Shown here piece after piece: positions 39,501 to 48,604 of a stretch of 64,000 nt of DNA. Made by a program: the position numbers and the translations under genes. The notes beneath the pieces were generated by a model, which did not search any database, was not told where the DNA came from, and was given only the letters and a program-made list of their open reading frames with translations. Source of the DNA: Microbacterium sp. Bi121 (lineage in GTDB: Bacteria; Actinomycetota; Actinomycetes; Actinomycetales; Microbacteriaceae); the NCBI RefSeq assembly GCF_918698005.1, contig NZ_CAKKLJ010000007.1, positions 1 through 64,000 of the forward strand, given 5' to 3'. Every line of letters begins with the position of its first letter. Position 1 is the first letter of the stretch.

Positions 39501-41018
39501 ATGACTGCCGTCACCCCCACCCGCGACTCCGCGTCGCGTTACCGCATCGAACCCACCGTCATGCAGGCGCTGCGCAGCCCGCGCCTTTTGACCCGTGAAG
39601 TCCTCGCGGGCCTCGTCGTCGCCCTTGCCCTGATCCCGGAGGCGATCGCGTTCTCGATCATCGCGGGCGTCGACCCCCGAGTCGGCCTGTTCTCGTCCTT
39701 CATCATGGCCGTCGCGATCGCGTTCCTCGGCGGACGCCCTGCCATGATCACCGCGGCCACCGGAGCAATCGCGCTCGTCATCGCGCCCGTCGCTCGTGAG
39801 TACGGCATGGACTACTTCATCGCCACGGTCCTGCTCGGTGGACTCATCCAGATCGTCCTCGCGTTGCTCGGGGTCGCCAAGCTGATGCGGTTCATCCCGC
39901 GCTCGGTGATGGTCGGGTTCGTGAACGCTCTGGCGATCTTGATCTTCACTTCGCAGTTTCCGCAGCTCATCGGCGTTCCCTGGCTGGTCTACCCGCTCGT
40001 CGCGGTCGGCCTGCTGGTGATGTATCTCATGCCGCGGATCACGAAGGTGATCCCGGCGCCACTCGTCGCGATCGTGCTGCTCACCGCGGCAGTCGTGGTC
40101 TTCGCGTGGAACGTGCCGAACGTGGGCGATCAGGGAGAACTTCCCGAGAGCTTGCCGGCGCTGTTCATTCCGAATGTGCCGCTCACCTTCGAGACGCTGC
40201 AGATCATCGCTCCCTACGCGCTGGCTATGGCCGTGGTCGGCCTGCTCGAGTCGCTCATGACCGCGAAGCTCGTTGACGACATCACCGACACCCACTCCCG
40301 CAAGACCCGCGAGGCACTTGGACAGGGCGCCGCGAACGTTCTCTCCGGCGCGTTCGGCGGCATGGGTGGCTGCGCGATGATCGGCCAGACCATGATCAAC
40401 GTCAAAGCCTCCGGCGCACGCACCCGGATCTCGACCTTCCTCGCCGGCGTCTTCCTGCTGGTCCTCGTGCTCGCGCTCGGCGACGTGGTGGCGATCATTC
40501 CCATGGCAGCGCTCGTCGCCGTCATGATCCTCGTCTCGATTGCGACTTTCGACTGGCACAGCATCCGCCTGAGCACGCTCAAGCGCATGCCGAAGAGCGA
40601 GACCGCCGTCATGCTCATCACCGTCATCGCCACCGTCTGGACCCACAACCTCGCCGTTGGCGTCATCCTCGGAGTCGTGGCCGCGATGATCATGTTCGCC
40701 CGACGCGTCGCACACTTCGTCAGCGTCACCCGCACCCTCAGTGACGACGGCGACACAGCGCATTACGCCGTCGATGGAGAACTCTTCTTCGCCTCCAGCA
40801 ACGACCTCACCACCCAGTTCGAGTACGGCGACGACCCCGACACGGTAGTCATCGACATGAGTCACTCCCACGTCTGGGACGCTTCCACCGTGGCCGCCCT
40901 CGACGCCATCGTCACCAAGTACGAAAACCACGGGAAGACCGTCACCATCCAAGGCCTGAACGACACCGCAGCAGCGTTCCACGGCCGCCTCACCGGAAAC
41001 CTCGGCGCCGGGCACTGA
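39501..41018 (+). CDS. SulP-family anion transporter with STAS domain
   Basis: A 505-residue protein with about eleven hydrophobic segments and the SulP hallmark [20 protein letters not shown]. The C-terminal 100 residues form a STAS domain ([20 protein letters not shown]). It could import sulfate, bicarbonate or another anion; the sequence does not decide. It ends in a strong terminator and is the only transporter in its module. Confidence 0.88.
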   Translation: MTAVTPTRDSASRYRIEPTVMQALRSPRLLTREVLAGLVVALALIPEAIAFSIIAGVDPRVGLFSSFIMAVAIAFLGGRPAMITAATGAIALVIAPVAREYGMDYFIATVLLGGLIQIVLALLGVAKLMRFIPRSVMVGFVNALAILIFTSQFPQLIGVPWLVYPLVAVGLLVMYLMPRITKVIPAPLVAIVLLTAAVVVFAWNVPNVGDQGELPESLPALFIPNVPLTFETLQIIAPYALAMAVVGLLESLMTAKLVDDITDTHSRKTREALGQGAANVLSGAFGGMGGCAMIGQTMINVKASGARTRISTFLAGVFLLVLVLALGDVVAIIPMAALVAVMILVSIATFDWHSIRLSTLKRMPKSETAVMLITVIATVWTHNLAVGVILGVVAAMIMFARRVAHFVSVTRTLSDDGDTAHYAVDGELFFASSNDLTTQFEYGDDPDTVVIDMSHSHVWDASTVAALDAIVTKYENHGKTVTIQGLNDTAAAFHGRLTGNLGAGH

Positions 41019-41034
41019 GTCACGATTCACGCAA

Positions 41035-41067
41035 GAAGAAGGGGCGGCCTCGGGTCGCCCCTTCTTC
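41035..41067. terminator. Terminator after the SulP gene
   Basis: Inverted repeat GAAGAAGGGGCG - gcctcgggt - CGCCCCTTCTTC, 17 bases after the stop, followed by a short T-rich run. This is a strong intrinsic terminator. Confidence 0.85.
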
Positions 41068-41139
41068 GTCATCCACCGACGCCGCCGCTCCTCGACCCTC
41101 AAGCTCGGCATCGAGCGCGAGGCTCGGCCCTCCAGCGCG

Positions 41140-41233
41140 CCGAAACAGTCTGCCGAAACCGGCTTCCGGTGCACGTTTGCGGCACCCCTCGCAGAGCAGA
41201 ATACGAAATCACGCCGTAAACGATCGTTTTCGG
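41140..41233 (+). repeat. Composite dyad element, copy C
   Basis: Left part from CCGAAACAG at 41140 with CCGAAA at offset 13, TTCCGG at 24 and TTTGCGG at 36. The right palindrome CCGTAAACGATCGTTTTCGG spans 41214-41233, offset 74. It separates the SulP module from the sulfane sulfur module. The 357-base gap here holds only this element and the two hairpins listed on either side. Confidence 0.85.
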
Positions 41234-41257
41234 TGGGCTAAGGCGAGCAGGTTTGAA

Positions 41258-41294
41258 CAGTCGGGGCGGGCATCTGGCGACCCCGCCCCGACTG
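41258..41294. terminator. Hairpin after the rhodanese gene
   Basis: Perfect 13-bp inverted repeat CAGTCGGGGCGGG / CCCGCCCCGACTG with an 11-base loop, between copy C and the end of the leftward sulfur operon. Confidence 0.7.
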
Positions 41295-41375
41295 TGCATC
41301 GCGAGGCAGTGCTCGAGCGATGCGGTGGCGTGCTGTGCACGCAGGTACGTGCTCGTGGGGGCGAGCACGTACGTC

Positions 41376-41741
41376 TCAGGGCTGCACGACGGGGAGGCCT
41401 GTCGTGGCGGCGGCGTCTTCCAGGGAGCCGAGGTTGAGGAGGTCGGTGAAGCCGGCCTGCTTCATCAGGTCGATGGCGACTCCTGCCCGGTTACCTGAAC
41501 GGCAGTAGACGAGGTAGGTGGCTTCGGGGTCAAGGTCCGGCAGCGCAGCTTGGAGGTCGCCGCCCGTGACGTCGAGCAGGAGGGCGCCGTCGAGGTGGCC
41601 GGTGGCGCGCTCGGCGGGGGTGCGCACGTCGATGATGACCGCGTCGGGGCCGAGGTCAGCCTGTGGTGTGGGTGTGCTGGCGCAGGAGGTGAGCGTGAGT
41701 GCGGTGATGACGGCGAGGGTGGTGAGGGTTAGGCGGCCCAT
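41376..41741 (-). CDS. Rhodanese-domain lipoprotein
   Basis: A 121-residue protein with a lipobox (LTSC, lipidated C20) and a single rhodanese domain whose catalytic C80 sits in CRSGNR. It would carry sulfane sulfur at the outer face of the membrane. It is the last gene of the sulfur operon and the only one predicted to be exported and lipidated; lgt lies in the same module. Confidence 0.85.
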   Translation of the reverse strand: MGRLTLTTLAVITALTLTSCASTPTPQADLGPDAVIIDVRTPAERATGHLDGALLLDVTGGDLQAALPDLDPEATYLVYCRSGNRAGVAIDLMKQAGFTDLLNLGSLEDAAATTGLPVVQP

Positions 41742-41773
41742 GTGCGTCCTTTCGTTGTGAGGGAGCGAGAGTG

Positions 41774-42292
41774 TCAGCGGTCGCAGGCGCCGTTGGCGCA
41801 GTGGCGGGTGGGCTGCCTACTGAAGCGTTGGTGCAGGGCACATCCCGCGCACCACCCGAGGGTGGCTTCTAGGAGCAGGACTGTGAAGCAGACTCCGCAG
41901 AGCCCGAGAGTCACGGGTAGCGGGACCATTCCAGCGCTCATCGTCACGCACGAGATAGCAGCGAGACCGAGGGCGAGCCACCAGGCGAAGACCTTCTGCG
42001 GCGCGCCCACCCAGTGCCGACGGCGGCGGCGTGTCAGAGCACGGCCGAGGGCGAGAGTGAGGGACAGCCGGTCGCTGATGAGTACGCGCGTCGTCATGTC
42101 GAGGAGGAAGAACATGCCGAACATCTGCAGCGGCCTGATGCTGTCGGAGGCGAGCGTGATGGTAAGGGCGGTGATGCCTATGGCGAGGAGGATGCCGGCG
42201 GCGATGCGGACGGCGTGCTCGTCGAGGACGGGCACCTCGTATCCGTCGACGTGTTCCCCGGTGCGGGGCGCGGTGTCGGTCGCGTGAGGCAT
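41774..42292 (-). CDS. DUF4395-like membrane protein
   Basis: The start ATG 42292 gives 172 residues; the open frame further upstream only mirrors the TSUP and CstB-like genes. It has about four hydrophobic segments, a CVTM...LCGVCF cysteine region and the ending GWCAGCALHQRF, and an N-terminal VDGYEVPVLDEHAVR. These features fit DUF4395 proteins, found with thiosulfate and sulfane-sulfur genes. The biochemical role is unknown. Confidence 0.72.
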   Translation of the reverse strand: MPHATDTAPRTGEHVDGYEVPVLDEHAVRIAAGILLAIGITALTITLASDSIRPLQMFGMFFLLDMTTRVLISDRLSLTLALGRALTRRRRRHWVGAPQKVFAWWLALGLAAISCVTMSAGMVPLPVTLGLCGVCFTVLLLEATLGWCAGCALHQRFSRQPTRHCANGACDR

Positions 42293-42312
42293 GGGCTTCT
42301 TTCTGGTGGTGG

Positions 42313-43083
42313 TCAGGCGGAGAGCGTCTGAATGATGAGGGTGGCGAGCATGGTCAGCCCCACGGCCAGCACCAGAACCCCGAACCCGGTCCGGATGCCG
42401 GCAGCCGGGAGGCGATGCGACAGTGCCAGACCGATGAAGGATCCAGCGACGGCGAGCGCGGTGAAGGTGAGGACGATGGGCCAGTGGATGGCCACGGTCG
42501 TGATCTGGGTGAGGAAGCCGGCGGACGAGTTCACGGCGACGACTAGCAGCGATGTCCCCACTGCAGCGGCGATGGGCTGGCCGAGGAAGGTGAGGGCGGG
42601 GACGATGAGGAACCCGCCGCCTGCTCCCAGTGCCCCTGTGAGGACTCCCACGCCGAGTCCCGTAGCTGTCGTTCGGATTCCACGGACGACCGGCCGCGTC
42701 GGAGGGCGCGCCGCGCGTCCTCGTCGCGGCCGCATCATGGCGATCGCTGTGACGATCATGATCGCCGCGAACAGAACGGTGAGCACGGTTTCTGGTAGCA
42801 GCTGACCAACCATCCCGCCACCGATTCCCCCGATCAAGCCGGTCGCCGCGAAGACGCCGGCGACTTTCCAGCGCACCTCGCGTCGGCGCACACGGAAGGC
42901 GGCGGAGACGGCGCTGGTGATAGCGACGACGAAGAGAGAGGAGACGATCGTCTCCCTCGTTCCGATGCCCAGGACGAGGGAGAAGATGGGGAAAGTGAGG
43001 ATGGAGCCCCCGCCGCCGAGGAGCCCGAGTGCGACACCGACAAGGGCCGCGAGAGTCATCGCGAGGATGATGGAGGTGTCCAC
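42313..43083 (-). CDS. TSUP (TauE/SafE) family sulfur-compound transporter
   Basis: A 256-residue protein with about eight hydrophobic segments and the two TSUP repeats, including LALVGVALGLLGGGGSILT-like and TGALGAGGGFLIVPAL. In cst-type operons this transporter is thought to export sulfite or thiosulfate made by the persulfide dioxygenase. It lies directly downstream of that enzyme. Confidence 0.87.
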   Translation of the reverse strand: MDTSIILAMTLAALVGVALGLLGGGGSILTFPIFSLVLGIGTRETIVSSLFVVAITSAVSAAFRVRRREVRWKVAGVFAATGLIGGIGGGMVGQLLPETVLTVLFAAIMIVTAIAMMRPRRGRAARPPTRPVVRGIRTTATGLGVGVLTGALGAGGGFLIVPALTFLGQPIAAAVGTSLLVVAVNSSAGFLTQITTVAIHWPIVLTFTALAVAGSFIGLALSHRLPAAGIRTGFGVLVLAVGLTMLATLIIQTLSA

Positions 43084-43100
43084 TCGAGCTCCTCGGCCGC

Positions 43101-44510
43101 TCAGGCGGCCGTCGGCCGAGACGGCGTCGCGGCGAGCCAGGCGTTGTAGCTGCCTTCGATCTCGATGACGTCGAGGCCGGCCCGGCGCAGGGCGCTGGCG
43201 GCGACGCTGTTGCGGACGCCGCTCTGGCAGTAGGTGAGGATCTTGCCGGCGGGCAGTTCGTCGGTGTGCCAGAGGGCCCGACCACCGGAGAGCTGCGCGG
43301 CGCCGGGGATGTGCCCGGCGTTGTACTCGGTACGGTTTCGCACGTCGAGGAGGAGCGCCGCGTCGACCTGGTCCAGGTCGGTGGGGGCGATCGTCTTGGG
43401 CTGCACCGTGGGGAGGCCATCGAGTGTGGTGATGAACCCGTCGACCTGATCGATGCCGACCCGCAGCAGATGATCCCGGAACCGGGCCGCGGCGTCCCCC
43501 GAGTCGATGATGAGGACGAGCGGCCGCGTCTCGGTGTCGGGGTCGTAGACCCAGGCGCCGTAGCTGGCTGCTTTCGCGACTCCGGGCACGTTCAGCGCGC
43601 CCTGAACAGTGCCCTCGTGCACGAGGGAGTGGTGGCGGGTGTCGACCATGATGACCCGGTCGGCGTCGATGTCGGCGTCAAGATCGAAGACGCTGCGCTC
43701 GAGGAGCGGAGGAAGTTCGCCCAGCACGGCCGGTCCGACGCGGTTCTGCCGCTTCATTCGTGCGAAGTAGGCGTGTGCGTCGGGCTGATCGTTCAACAGC
43801 GTGTCGATGAATCCCTGCTCATCGCCGGCCTCGAGGTAGGGAGCCCACCAGGCGAAACGCCGCTCGTATCCGACTGTCGAGCTTGGGACGGCGCCGAGCG
43901 CCTTGCCGCAGGCGGACCCCGACCCGTGCGCGGGGAGCACCTGCACGTAGTCGGGCAGGGTGAGGAAGTGGTCGCGGAGGCTCGCGAATAGATCCCGTGC
44001 GCCGTCGAAGCGGGTGTCGATGCCGCCTGCGGCCTCGTCCAGCAGGTCCGGGCGTCCGACGTCCCCGACGAACACGAAGTCACCGGTGAGGACATAGCCC
44101 GGCTCGGAGGTCGTGGCGCCGTCGATGACGAGGAAGGACAGGTGCTCGGGGGTGTGCCCGGGAGTGTGGACCGCCTCGACCGTGATGTTGCCGACCGTGA
44201 TGCGGTGACCGTGCATTATCCGGGTGGCGTCTTGGAACCCGACACCGTACTGCCAGTCCGGGCCGCCCTCGCCGGAGACATACATCGTCGCCCCGGTACG
44301 GGCTGCGAGCTCGCGGGTGCCGGAGAGGTAGTCGGCGTGGATGTGGGTCTCGGTGACCGCGGTGATGGTCATGCTGTTCTTCGCGGCGAGGTCGAGGTAG
44401 ACCTGGATGTCGCGGCGCGGGTCGACGACGATCGCTTCACCGGTGCGCTGGCAGCCGATGATGTAGCTGGCGTGGGCGAGGTCGTCGTCGTAGAGGCGTT
44501 CGAGGAGCAT
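43101..44510 (-). CDS. Persulfide-dioxygenase-like MBL-rhodanese fusion (CstB-like)
   Basis: The 469-residue protein starts at ATG 44510. The metallo-beta-lactamase domain has H56, H58 and D60 (THIHADYLSG), H115 and D144, the mononuclear iron set of persulfide dioxygenases. A first rhodanese domain (about residues 265-355) has Asp in place of the catalytic Cys (IIDSGD) and is probably inactive. The second has C428 in CQSGVRN. Like staphylococcal CstB it should oxidise persulfides to thiosulfate. Confidence 0.88.
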   Translation of the reverse strand: MLLERLYDDDLAHASYIIGCQRTGEAIVVDPRRDIQVYLDLAAKNSMTITAVTETHIHADYLSGTRELAARTGATMYVSGEGGPDWQYGVGFQDATRIMHGHRITVGNITVEAVHTPGHTPEHLSFLVIDGATTSEPGYVLTGDFVFVGDVGRPDLLDEAAGGIDTRFDGARDLFASLRDHFLTLPDYVQVLPAHGSGSACGKALGAVPSSTVGYERRFAWWAPYLEAGDEQGFIDTLLNDQPDAHAYFARMKRQNRVGPAVLGELPPLLERSVFDLDADIDADRVIMVDTRHHSLVHEGTVQGALNVPGVAKAASYGAWVYDPDTETRPLVLIIDSGDAAARFRDHLLRVGIDQVDGFITTLDGLPTVQPKTIAPTDLDQVDAALLLDVRNRTEYNAGHIPGAAQLSGGRALWHTDELPAGKILTYCQSGVRNSVAASALRRAGLDVIEIEGSYNAWLAATPSRPTAA

Positions 44511-44536
44511 AAGGGTCTCCGTCGCTTTCTTCTGGG

Positions 44537-44656
44537 TCAGTGCGTGCAAGTGCAGCGCTGGGATACGGGGACGCCCGCGAGGGCTTGTTCGATGTGCTGG
44601 CCGCAGCCGTCCCAGGTGGGCTTGCCGCAGGAGGAGCAGGTGATTCGTGCGCACAT
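44537..44656 (-). CDS. Small Cys-rich protein, 39 residues
   Basis: Six cysteines in 39 residues (CARITCSSCGKPTWDGCGQH and CTCTH near the end), too short to be listed by many gene finders. It is a paralogue of the 61-residue protein at 45043-45228: both begin with MC...C..CGK.TW.GCGQH. It may bind zinc or accept sulfane sulfur; the role is unknown. The conserved partner and the place between trxA and the CstB-like gene support it as real. Confidence 0.65.
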   Translation of the reverse strand: MCARITCSSCGKPTWDGCGQHIEQALAGVPVSQRCTCTH

Positions 44657-44670
44657 GGTGCCAGGTCCTT

Positions 44671-45036
44671 TCAGGGGGTAGCGGTGTTGGCGAGCTGGCG
44701 GCGGACGTCGTCCATGTCCAGTTCGCGGGCCTTCTCGATGAGCAGCTCGAGCTGCGGTTCGGCAAGAGCTCCCGGCTGCCGGTAGACCAGGACGCCGTCG
44801 CGGACGACCATCAGGGTCGGAATCGAGGTGATGCGGTGGGCGGAGGCCAGAGCGGTCTCGGCCTCGGTGTCGACCTTCCCGAAGAGGATGTCGGGGTGCC
44901 TGTCGGATGCTGCATCGAATACCGGGGCGAAGGCCCGGCAGGGTCCACACCACTCAGCCCAGAAGTCGATCAGCGCGATGCCCTCGGCGTGGGTGAGCTG
45001 TTCGAAGTTCCCGGTGGTCAGTTCAACAGTTGCCAT
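44671..45036 (-). CDS. trxA: Thioredoxin
   Basis: A 121-residue thioredoxin with active site WCGPC (C30 and C33). It would reduce persulfides or disulfides in the sulfur operon. It begins 6 bases after the upstream small gene's stop, with ribosome site in that gap. Confidence 0.9.
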   Translation of the reverse strand: MATVELTTGNFEQLTHAEGIALIDFWAEWCGPCRAFAPVFDAASDRHPDILFGKVDTEAETALASAHRITSIPTLMVVRDGVLVYRQPGALAEPQLELLIEKARELDMDDVRRQLANTATP

Positions 45037-45042
45037 CGCCGA

Positions 45043-45228
45043 TCACCGTCCGAACAGGCGGGCGAAGAAGCCACCCCGCTGAGACTGGGCGGCCTGGACT
45101 TCGGCACGGGTATGGCTGCCATTGCACCAGTCGGATGCGGGCACGGATTTCCGCACGGATGCGACGTGCTGACCGCACCCGGTCCAGGTCGTCTTTCCAC
45201 AGGTGTGGCACTTCGTTGCTCTGCACAT
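45043..45228 (-). CDS. Small Cys-rich protein, 61 residues
   Basis: First gene of the sulfur operon. It has CRATKCHTCGKTTWTGCGQH at the start and an Arg/Phe-rich C-terminus (GGFFARLFGR). Four cysteines and one or more histidines fit a zinc-binding knuckle. A shorter paralogue lies four hundred bases downstream. Confidence 0.65.
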   Translation of the reverse strand: MCRATKCHTCGKTTWTGCGQHVASVRKSVPASDWCNGSHTRAEVQAAQSQRGGFFARLFGR

Positions 45229-45250
45229 ACGCTGATCTCCTTGCTCGGCG

Positions 45251-45299
45251 ATACCCCGGGGAGTATCAGTTCATGTGAATACGATACCCCAGGGGGTAT
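45251..45299. promoter_or_regulatory. Divergent operators of the CstR-like sensor
   Basis: Two inverted repeats of the CsoR/CstR type: ATACCCCGGGGAGTAT (45251-45266) and ATACCCCAGGGGGTAT (45284-45299), 33 bp apart centre to centre. They lie between the leftward sulfur operon and the rightward sensor gene and should repress both until persulfide appears. Confidence 0.8.
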
Positions 45300-45330
45300 A
45301 GTGGTTGTCAACTCGACGGAAGGACCACCC

Positions 45331-45624
45331 ATGACCGACACCCTCGTCACCGGCGACCCGCTCGTCCACGACCCCGAAGCCAAGCGCAAAGTCGTCAACC
45401 GCCTCAAGCGAGCTCAGGGCCAGCTGGCGGCGGTCATTACGGCCGTCGAGGACGACGCGCACTGCCGCGACGTCGTGCAGCAGCTCTCCGCCGTCTCGAA
45501 GGCCCTCGACCGGGCCGGATTCCTCGTGATCTCGACCGCGCTGCGGGAATGCCTCACCGATCCGGACGCCGACGACGTCACCTCCCCCGCCGAGTTGGAG
45601 AAGCTCTTCCTCTCCCTGGCCTGA
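45331..45624 (+). CDS. cstR: CstR-like persulfide-sensing repressor (CsoR/RcnR family)
   Basis: A 97-residue helical protein starting at ATG 45331. It has the two cysteines of the family, C45 (AHCRDVV) and C74 (LRECL), but Ala70 stands where copper-sensing CsoR has its histidine ligand. That pattern is typical of CstR-type sulfane sulfur sensors. The neighbouring operators and sulfur operon agree. Confidence 0.88.
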   Translation: MTDTLVTGDPLVHDPEAKRKVVNRLKRAQGQLAAVITAVEDDAHCRDVVQQLSAVSKALDRAGFLVISTALRECLTDPDADDVTSPAELEKLFLSLA

Positions 45625-45792
45625 ACCGGTCAGGCCCGCTCCTCGGGGCCCTCGCCTGGTGACCTGGGAGGAGTTCGACGATTCCCGTGTCGAACACCGT
45701 TAGTCTTCCCAGGGCGCTGTTCGCATGGGACCGGCGCTGAACAATGATGTGTTGAAGCATTCACAGTGATGCCAGATGAGGAGCGGTGCTTC

Positions 45793-46680
45793 GTGCTTTT
45801 GACGAGTCTTCCCAGCCCCCCACCGTCGTGGGCACAGTTCACCCTCGGGCCGCTCACAATCCACACCTACGCGCTGTGCATCATCGCCGGGATCATCGCC
45901 GCCGTGATCATCACCCAACGACGCCTGTCGGCACGAGGCGCGGAGGACGGCGTGGTTGTCGACATCGTCATCTGGGCTGTCCCGATCGGCATCATCGGAG
46001 CCCGGTTCTATCACGTGTTCACCCACGTCGGGGACTACTTCTATCCGGGCGCGAACCTCGGGAACATCTTCGCCATCTGGGACGGCGGCAACGCCCTCTA
46101 CGGGTCCCTCCTGGGCGGCGCTGTCGGTGCGTACATCGGCTGCCGACGAACCGGTATCCGGCTGTGGTCCTTCGCCGACGCTCTCGCGCCCGCGATGCTC
46201 ATCGCGCAGTCCATGGGTCGGATCGGCAACTACTTCAACCACGAACTCTTCGGGCTGCCCACCACGCTGCCGTGGGGGCTCGAGATCCTGCCGACGGACA
46301 CCATGTTCCCGGACGGCCTCCCGGCCGGAACGCTGTTCCACCCGCTGTTCCTGTACGAGATCATCTGGAACCTGATCGGCGTGGCGATCATCCTCCTCCT
46401 CGAGCGCAGATACCGGTTCCGGTGGGGACGAACCTTCGCCCTCTATATGATCTGGTACGGCCTCGGACGCAGCTGGCTCGAGGCCATCAGGATCGACCCC
46501 ACCAGCGACGCCCTGTTCGGCATCCCCGCGAACGTCTGGGCATCCGTCGTCGTCGTCGCCCTCGGCATCGCGCTATTCGTCGTCCAGGGGCGACGACACC
46601 CCGAACCCGAACCCTCCGTGTACCAAGAAGGACGCGCGCCAGCGGTGGAACATCAGCCCAGCAGCGCAGACGAGAGCTGA
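45793..46680 (+). CDS. lgt: Prolipoprotein diacylglyceryl transferase
   Basis: Attaches diacylglycerol to lipobox cysteines. The 295-residue protein begins at GTG 45793, preceded by GAGGAG 9 bases upstream; an in-frame GTG at 45766 would add nine residues but has no such site. It has seven or so hydrophobic segments and the Lgt signature MGRIGNYFNHELFG with the nearby ARFYHVF. A housekeeping lgt is expected elsewhere, so this is probably an extra copy carried with the resistance genes. Confidence 0.9.
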   Translation: MLLTSLPSPPPSWAQFTLGPLTIHTYALCIIAGIIAAVIITQRRLSARGAEDGVVVDIVIWAVPIGIIGARFYHVFTHVGDYFYPGANLGNIFAIWDGGNALYGSLLGGAVGAYIGCRRTGIRLWSFADALAPAMLIAQSMGRIGNYFNHELFGLPTTLPWGLEILPTDTMFPDGLPAGTLFHPLFLYEIIWNLIGVAIILLLERRYRFRWGRTFALYMIWYGLGRSWLEAIRIDPTSDALFGIPANVWASVVVVALGIALFVVQGRRHPEPEPSVYQEGRAPAVEHQPSSADES

Positions 46681-46755
46681 ACGCCACCCACACCTCCAGC
46701 TGTCAGCTAGTTCTGTCTAAGCGATCACGGACACAACGCCTCTTGACGTGGTGCG

Positions 46756-46848
46756 CCGAAAATCCCTGCCGAGAGGGGTTTCCGAAGATCGTTTGTGGCG
46801 CCTCATAAGGAGCCACCGGGCCAGTGACGCCAAAACGATCGTTTCTGG
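46756..46848 (+). repeat. Composite dyad element, copy D
   Basis: Left part from CCGAAAATC at 46756 with CCGAGA at offset 13, TTCCGA at 24 and TTTGTGG at 36. The right part GCCAAAACGATCGTTTCTGG spans 46829-46848, offset 73, with mismatches in the outer bases. It separates the sulfur module from the two-component module. Confidence 0.8.
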
Positions 46849-46949
46849 TGTGACGGACGACGGCATGCGGAAGATCATCCGGGTTACCCGACCCGGTTTG
46901 CGCCGGGCGTACGCTGATGGTCTCGATCGCGGAAGACGGGACGACGACC

Positions 46950-47630
46950 ATGGGCGACTCGGCACAGGGGCCACGCGGTTCGCTGCTCTATGTTGAAGAT
47001 GATGCGGAGATCGCTGCGCTGACCGTCGAAGTGCTGGAAGAGGTGTACGACGTCGAGCATGCCGCGGACGGCGAGACCGCGCTCCGGCTCGCGCTGAGCA
47101 GGCGATACGACGCCATGGTGGTCGATCGACGCCTCCCCGGCATGGACGGCGTCGATTTCATCTGTGCCGTGCGTACCGCGCACATCACGACGCCGGTCCT
47201 GATGCTGACCGCGCTCGGCACCGTGGACGATCGTGTCACCGGTCTCGACGGCGGAGCGAACGACTACCTGGTGAAGCCGTTCGATTACGACGAGCTGCTG
47301 GCGCGCCTTCGGGCGCTGCGACGCGCGTTCAGGGCTGATGGGGTACGTCGACGCCTCGGCGAGTGGGTGTTCACGCCGGACGCCCAGGCCGCGTACGATC
47401 CATCTGGAATCCGAGTGGCGCTGACGGCGACGGAGAGCGCGCTCCTGGAGCTGTTGAGCACCAGCCCCGAGCACGTGTTCAGTCGGGACGAGATCCTCCG
47501 CGCCGTGTTCCATGAAGGAGATACGACGAGTTCGGTGGACACGTACGTGCACTATGTGCGGCGCAAGACGTCCCCCGACATGATCGAGACCGTCCGCGCA
47601 CGCGGCTACCGCGCGGGAACACCGTCATGA
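46950..47630 (+). CDS. Response regulator, OmpR/PhoB type
   Basis: A receiver domain with the phosphoacceptor D59 (VVDRRLPG) and K in YLVKPFDY is followed by a winged-helix DNA-binding domain (SPEHVFSRDEILRAVF). The start is uncertain: ATG 46950 gives 226 residues, ATG 46917 gives 237. The stop overlaps the kinase start by four bases. It may control the flavin electron-transfer genes that lie convergent to it. Confidence 0.88.
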   Translation: MGDSAQGPRGSLLYVEDDAEIAALTVEVLEEVYDVEHAADGETALRLALSRRYDAMVVDRRLPGMDGVDFICAVRTAHITTPVLMLTALGTVDDRVTGLDGGANDYLVKPFDYDELLARLRALRRAFRADGVRRRLGEWVFTPDAQAAYDPSGIRVALTATESALLELLSTSPEHVFSRDEILRAVFHEGDTTSSVDTYVHYVRRKTSPDMIETVRARGYRAGTPS

Positions 47631-48604
47631 GCGACGCCGATAATCGACGCGTGCGTCGCGCAGCGCTATCCATCGGACTCTGGGTCGGAGTCTCGTCGGG
47701 TGTGATCGTCGCGATCGGCATCGGCGTGCTGATCGCGGTGGTGCTCTCAACGTCGCGCCGCGAAGGCGAGGAGCACGGCGGCGGCTGGTTCGGCGGTCCC
47801 GCCGGAACGCGGGACGACTTCATCGTCGACATCGACGTGATCGTTCCGGCCGTGATCATCATCGGAGTGATCGGCGTGGTGCTGCTCGGGGTTGTCGCCG
47901 CGGTCGCCGCTCGACGATCGGTCCGCCCGCTCGGGGAGGCGCTGCGTCGGCAGCGAAACTTCGTGGCCGACGCGAGCCACGAACTGCGTACGCCGCTGAC
48001 GGCGCTGACGAGCCGTATCCAGGTGTTGCAACGCCGTCATGACCGAGGCGAGGACCTCGGAGCGGGTCTCACCAACCTCCGGCGCGATGCGGACATGATG
48101 GCCGACGTGCTCAACGACCTGCTCATCGCCGCGGAAGGAGAATCGTTCGCCGACGGGAACGCGGACGTCGCGACAGCGGCGGCGACAGCGGTCGCAGCGA
48201 TGACGACGAGCGAGAAGCGCTCCGAGGTCTCGCTCGCGATCACCGTGGATCAGGAGGTGAAGGCGCAGCTGCCGGAAGTCACGCTCGTCCGCATCCTGGT
48301 CGCGCTGCTCGACAACGCCGTGCAGCACTCCCCGGCGCGAGGTACCGTCTCGATCCGCATCGCGCGGGACGCCCGCAACGTGACGGTGCGCGTCATCGAC
48401 GAGGGCTCCGGGATCGAAGGCATCTCGCCCGAGCAGGTCTTCGAGCGCTTCGCGCGTCCGCGCGAGAGTGGGCGCCCTCGCAGCTTCGGTCTCGGACTCT
48501 CACTCGTGCGAGATGTCGCTCGCCGTGCCGGAGGGTCCATCGAGGTCGAACGGTCGACAGCATCCGGCACGACTTTCCTGCTCACACTGCCGGCTCATCC
48601 CTGA
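47627..48604 (+). CDS. Sensor histidine kinase
   Basis: The 325-residue protein has two hydrophobic segments (residues 15-40 and 72-95) around a short extracytoplasmic loop, a HisKA domain with H118 in DASHELRTPLTAL, and a HATPase domain (DNAVQHSPARG and GLGLSLV). The loop of about 30 residues is too small for a classic ligand pocket. Its end overlaps the convergent apbE gene by 10 bases. Confidence 0.88.
   Translation: MSDADNRRVRRAALSIGLWVGVSSGVIVAIGIGVLIAVVLSTSRREGEEHGGGWFGGPAGTRDDFIVDIDVIVPAVIIIGVIGVVLLGVVAAVAARRSVRPLGEALRRQRNFVADASHELRTPLTALTSRIQVLQRRHDRGEDLGAGLTNLRRDADMMADVLNDLLIAAEGESFADGNADVATAAATAVAAMTTSEKRSEVSLAITVDQEVKAQLPEVTLVRILVALLDNAVQHSPARGTVSIRIARDARNVTVRVIDEGSGIEGISPEQVFERFARPRESGRPRSFGLGLSLVRDVARRAGGSIEVERSTASGTTFLLTLPAHP

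Noticed and set aside
39471..41174. 567-codon minus-strand frame opposite the SulP gene
   Set aside because: The SulP frame has clear family motifs; the opposite frame is low-complexity Asp/Glu/His/Arg sequence typical of shadows.
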